Part shown: piece by piece, positions 61,700 to 64,000 of the stretch
How the letters are laid out: every line of letters starts with the position of its first letter
Numbering within the stretch: position 1 is the first letter of the stretch
DNA from: Rhytidiadelphus loreus
Taxonomy: Eukaryota > Streptophyta > Bryopsida > Hypnales > Hylocomiaceae
Assembly: GCA_947034895.1 (NCBI GenBank)
Contig: OX344764.1
Coordinates: forward strand, 17,174,001 to 17,238,000
Direction of reading: 5' to 3'
Length of the DNA: 64,000 nucleotides
Notes under the pieces: model-generated
Databases searched by the model: none
What the model saw: the letters and a program-made list of their open reading frames with translations, nothing else
Told to the model about the DNA's origin: nothing
Made by a program: the position numbers and the translations under genes

Positions 61700-61945
61700 T
61701 CAGGATTTTGAGGGTCGTTTGAGGGCCGTTCCCGGCGTTGTTCCCCCGGCAGTCAAAGAACGCCGCTGTTAGCTTCTTCTTTTTTTGAAAAAAATTAAAA
61801 AAATTAAAAAAAAATGTAATTTTTTTTTTTTTTTGAAAAAACTGACCTTGGAGTCTCTCGGCCATGTCAGCACAGGCGGGAAACAACGTATTTCGACAGT
61901 TCTCGGGGGGGTTTCGAGTTGGGAACTCGCAGCCCTCCCTGAGAG
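61700..61945. mobile_element. MITE-like element of the GGGAAC family
   Basis: The left segment TTTTGAGGGTCGTTTGAGGG and the complement of the right segment TTTTGGCTCTCAGGGAGGG are an imperfect inverted repeat. GTTCCCCC and GGGAAC words and an A/T-run centre match the family at 285-542 and 56393-56648. Confidence 0.45.
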
Positions 61946-62383
61946 CCAAAACACATGTAATGATGGAGTTTTTTTTAATGTAGAATCGTGAACCACATAT
62001 GCAACAAAGCAAACACGGTAGAGAATTGAATTGGGGGCAGCCGGGCAGCTCTGTGGCAGCAGATGGTCAGTCAGGTGGGTCCCACCAGAAAATTTATTCT
62101 CTTCCGATTTTAAGCTTTCCCAGACCCCACAGGCGGGAATTGAGGGCCCCACCGCCACTCAGCCAGTGATGATGAGTATTGAGAATAATATTTATTTATC
62201 ATGGTATTCCTACTTCTGAGAGACTGACCCTGACACACTAATTATGGTATTCCTGCTTCTGGGACCACTTATACTCGTGAGAATATAAAACATTTCAATT
62301 CCTGCAATGCTTCCTTGTCCCTTTTGCAAGCTGTGCCAACTAGTCCTTTTGAGCCTTTCTTAACAAACCATGACATCCCTTAA

Positions 62384-63343
62384 CCCTAGACCACCGCCCA
62401 TGGCCGTTTTGGGTAAAAAACATCCCAGCTTTTGAAGTGCTATAAATCTAAATGAGACTAAGTAATAAAGATCTTAACCATACAATCATGTAGTACACAT
62501 GTTGTAGATGTCATGGATCAAATTTGAAGTCATTTGACCGTGTAGATTGCAAGATTATAATGTTTTAGTGTTGAAAAAGAATGCTGAAATTTTCCTAAAA
62601 ACACATTTAGAGGCCAAATTTGATTTCTTAACCTAATGAAATGAAAAAACTTTCAACTACAAAGTGATTCAAAACCAGGATACAAACACATTTGTGAAAA
62701 AAAATATCATTCAATTGAATCAATGTGTTTGCAAAATGGCTTGCAAATGTCAAAAATAGGCAAGAAAAGTTGCAAAAAACACATCTAGGGCTGAACCTCC
62801 TTCTACTAAAATGCTTCTCAGTCATTCATAAATTCTTGTATTGATATGAAAATCTAGCCACACAAACTAGACTAGTATGCGCAACTTCTACAAAAAATAT
62901 TATTGAAAACGGACATTTTATGAAGAAAATAGAAGCCGCCGAAGTTCACTATAGTCCATAAATGGCGGGATTTTGAATTTTGAATTGCTCCCAAACATTC
63001 AAAACAACTTGGATTGACATGAAAATTTCACCACAATAACTAGAATTCAAGGGAAACACAACCCAACAAATTTTATTGAAATCGAACATTGGATGAAGGA
63101 GATACAAGCCCCCGAAGTTGCAGCCATGAAGTGCACTTTGGTGAATCAAATTGAGCCTGTGAACTTTTATTGGCTTCCAGAAAATCATTATCTCTTGGAT
63201 TGATCTGAAAATTTTACCACTCAAACTAGAAGAAAAGGCGCAACTTTCCCAACAAGTTTTATTGAATTTGGACATCGAATGCAAAAGTTACAGTACTTTG
63301 AATTTATGTGAGGACACTTTTTGTCCTCTTGGGCGGTCTAGGG
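62384..63343. mobile_element. TTAA-flanked inverted-repeat element with CCCTAGA termini (960 bp)
   Basis: TTAA at 62380-62383 and 63344-63347. The ends are CCCTAGACCACCGCCCA and GGGCGGTCTAGGG, an inverted repeat with one indel. CCCTAGA at a TTAA target is strikingly like canonical piggyBac ends. The right half has three degenerate repeats of about 170-185 bp, starting near 62840, 63012 and 63198, each with an ATTGAT-ATGAAAAT-type start. No transposase frame is present. Confidence 0.75.
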
Positions 63344-63379
63344 TTAAGTTACTATGCCCTAGTGCATGCACTTGAGTTT

Positions 63380-63486
63380 TTGGGTGTTTGTTTTTACACA
63401 AATAAAGGGAACCCTTTACTGCAAAAGAAAAAACAAAATACAAGGCCCAGCTGAAAACAGCTTGGGTGGGACAAAGGGAGCAACAA
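63380..63486 (-). mobile_element. Short retroposon with 15-bp target duplication
   Basis: CATGCACTTGAGTTT at 63365-63379 is repeated at 63487-63501. The 107-bp insert shares GCAAAAGAAA and GGGACAAAG-type blocks with the insert at 25171-25301 in the same orientation, with its A-rich end on the minus strand. Confidence 0.75.
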
Positions 63487-63502
63487 CATGCACTTGAGTT
63501 TA

Positions 63503-63758
63503 AGAGCATCCCCACCAGTGAGTTCCGTATCCCTAAAGCTTTAGGGAGAGGACTTTATATGCAAATAGAGATACAAAAATTTCATTGTACAAACCTTTAT
63601 CCAAAACATGTATCTCTAAAATATATAGATTTCTGTAAAATTCTTCTCCAGTTCTATATCCAGAGGCTCATATGGAGAACTCGCGAGGTCTCATCCCTAC
63701 TTGAGGTCCCAAGCTCAGTAAACAGATAGAGAAACGGAAGAGCTGGTGGGGATGCTCT
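63503..63758. mobile_element. MITE with AGAGCATCCCCACCAG termini
   Basis: The left AGAGCATCCCCACCAG pairs exactly with CTGGTGGGGATGCTCT at the right, a 16-bp inverted repeat. A CTAAAGCTTTAGGGAG palindromic segment lies inside the left end. The element is 256 bp and non-coding. Superfamily is not certain because the flanking duplication is unclear. Confidence 0.7.
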
Positions 63759-64000
63759 ACCCCCCTTTGGATCAATCCCAAACACGGGACCCTACCTCTG
63801 ACAAACAAACAAGCATAGAAAAAACAAGTAGAGCAGCCTATGACCACTTAGATTGGGCAATCTGGGGATCTTGTGCAATGGGCTTATTGTGATTTGCTTG
63901 CCTGTGTTTTTTATTTTTCTCATTTCTCAGAGAAAGAAAGAAAGAATCAATGGAGTAGACTCTAATACAAGTGGAATCATATTAATTTGATAAGAATTGA
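63759..64000. other. Gene-free end of window
   Basis: A short (AAAG)n run lies near 63931-63945. Nothing else is recognised. Confidence 0.3.

Overview
This is a window of a nuclear plant genome. The evidence is three intron-rich genes of plant families, all with GT-AG introns: a WRI1/AINTEGUMENTA-type AP2 transcription factor that keeps the 9-nt micro-exon typical of that clade, a CNNM-type DUF21/CBS membrane protein, and a WAT1-related (MtN21/EamA) transporter. Intergenic DNA is AT-rich, makes up most of the window and is crowded with non-autonomous transposons, which points to a large repeat-rich genome. I cannot name the species from sequence alone.

Layout. Positions 1-16.4 kb are gene-free and hold a CACTA-like element, a long hairpin, several roughly 0.9-kb elements flanked by TTAA, a Stowaway-type MITE and a minisatellite. 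The AP2 gene lies at 16.9-20.3 kb (+). From 20.3 to 34.6 kb there are only repeats, including a nested pair of TTAA elements and a second CACTA-like element with a clean 3-bp target duplication. A decayed hAT transposase gene occupies about 35.0-38.0 kb (-) and is followed by a 54-bp tandem repeat. The CNNM/DUF21 gene is at 39.6-45.4 kb (+). Degenerate repeats fill 45.4-51 kb. The WAT1 gene is at 51.0-54.1 kb (-), with a TATA box near 54.56 kb. The rest, to 64 kb, is MITEs, short 5'-truncated retroposons and one more TTAA element.

The three intact genes are independent single genes with no sign of a cluster or shared pathway: a transcription factor (the family often acts on lipid or developmental programmes), a putative ion/Mg-handling membrane protein and a putative amino-acid or auxin-type transporter. 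All three could be reconstructed exon by exon with continuous reading frame (387, 523 and 406 residues).

The most unusual signal is the repeat population. A set of elements (about 0.8-0.96 kb) has short terminal inverted repeats beginning CCCCTAAA or CCCTAGA, is flanked by TTAA, and includes a nested TTAA insertion. This is the architecture of piggyBac-type transposons, a superfamily not commonly reported from land plants. No transposase for it is visible here.
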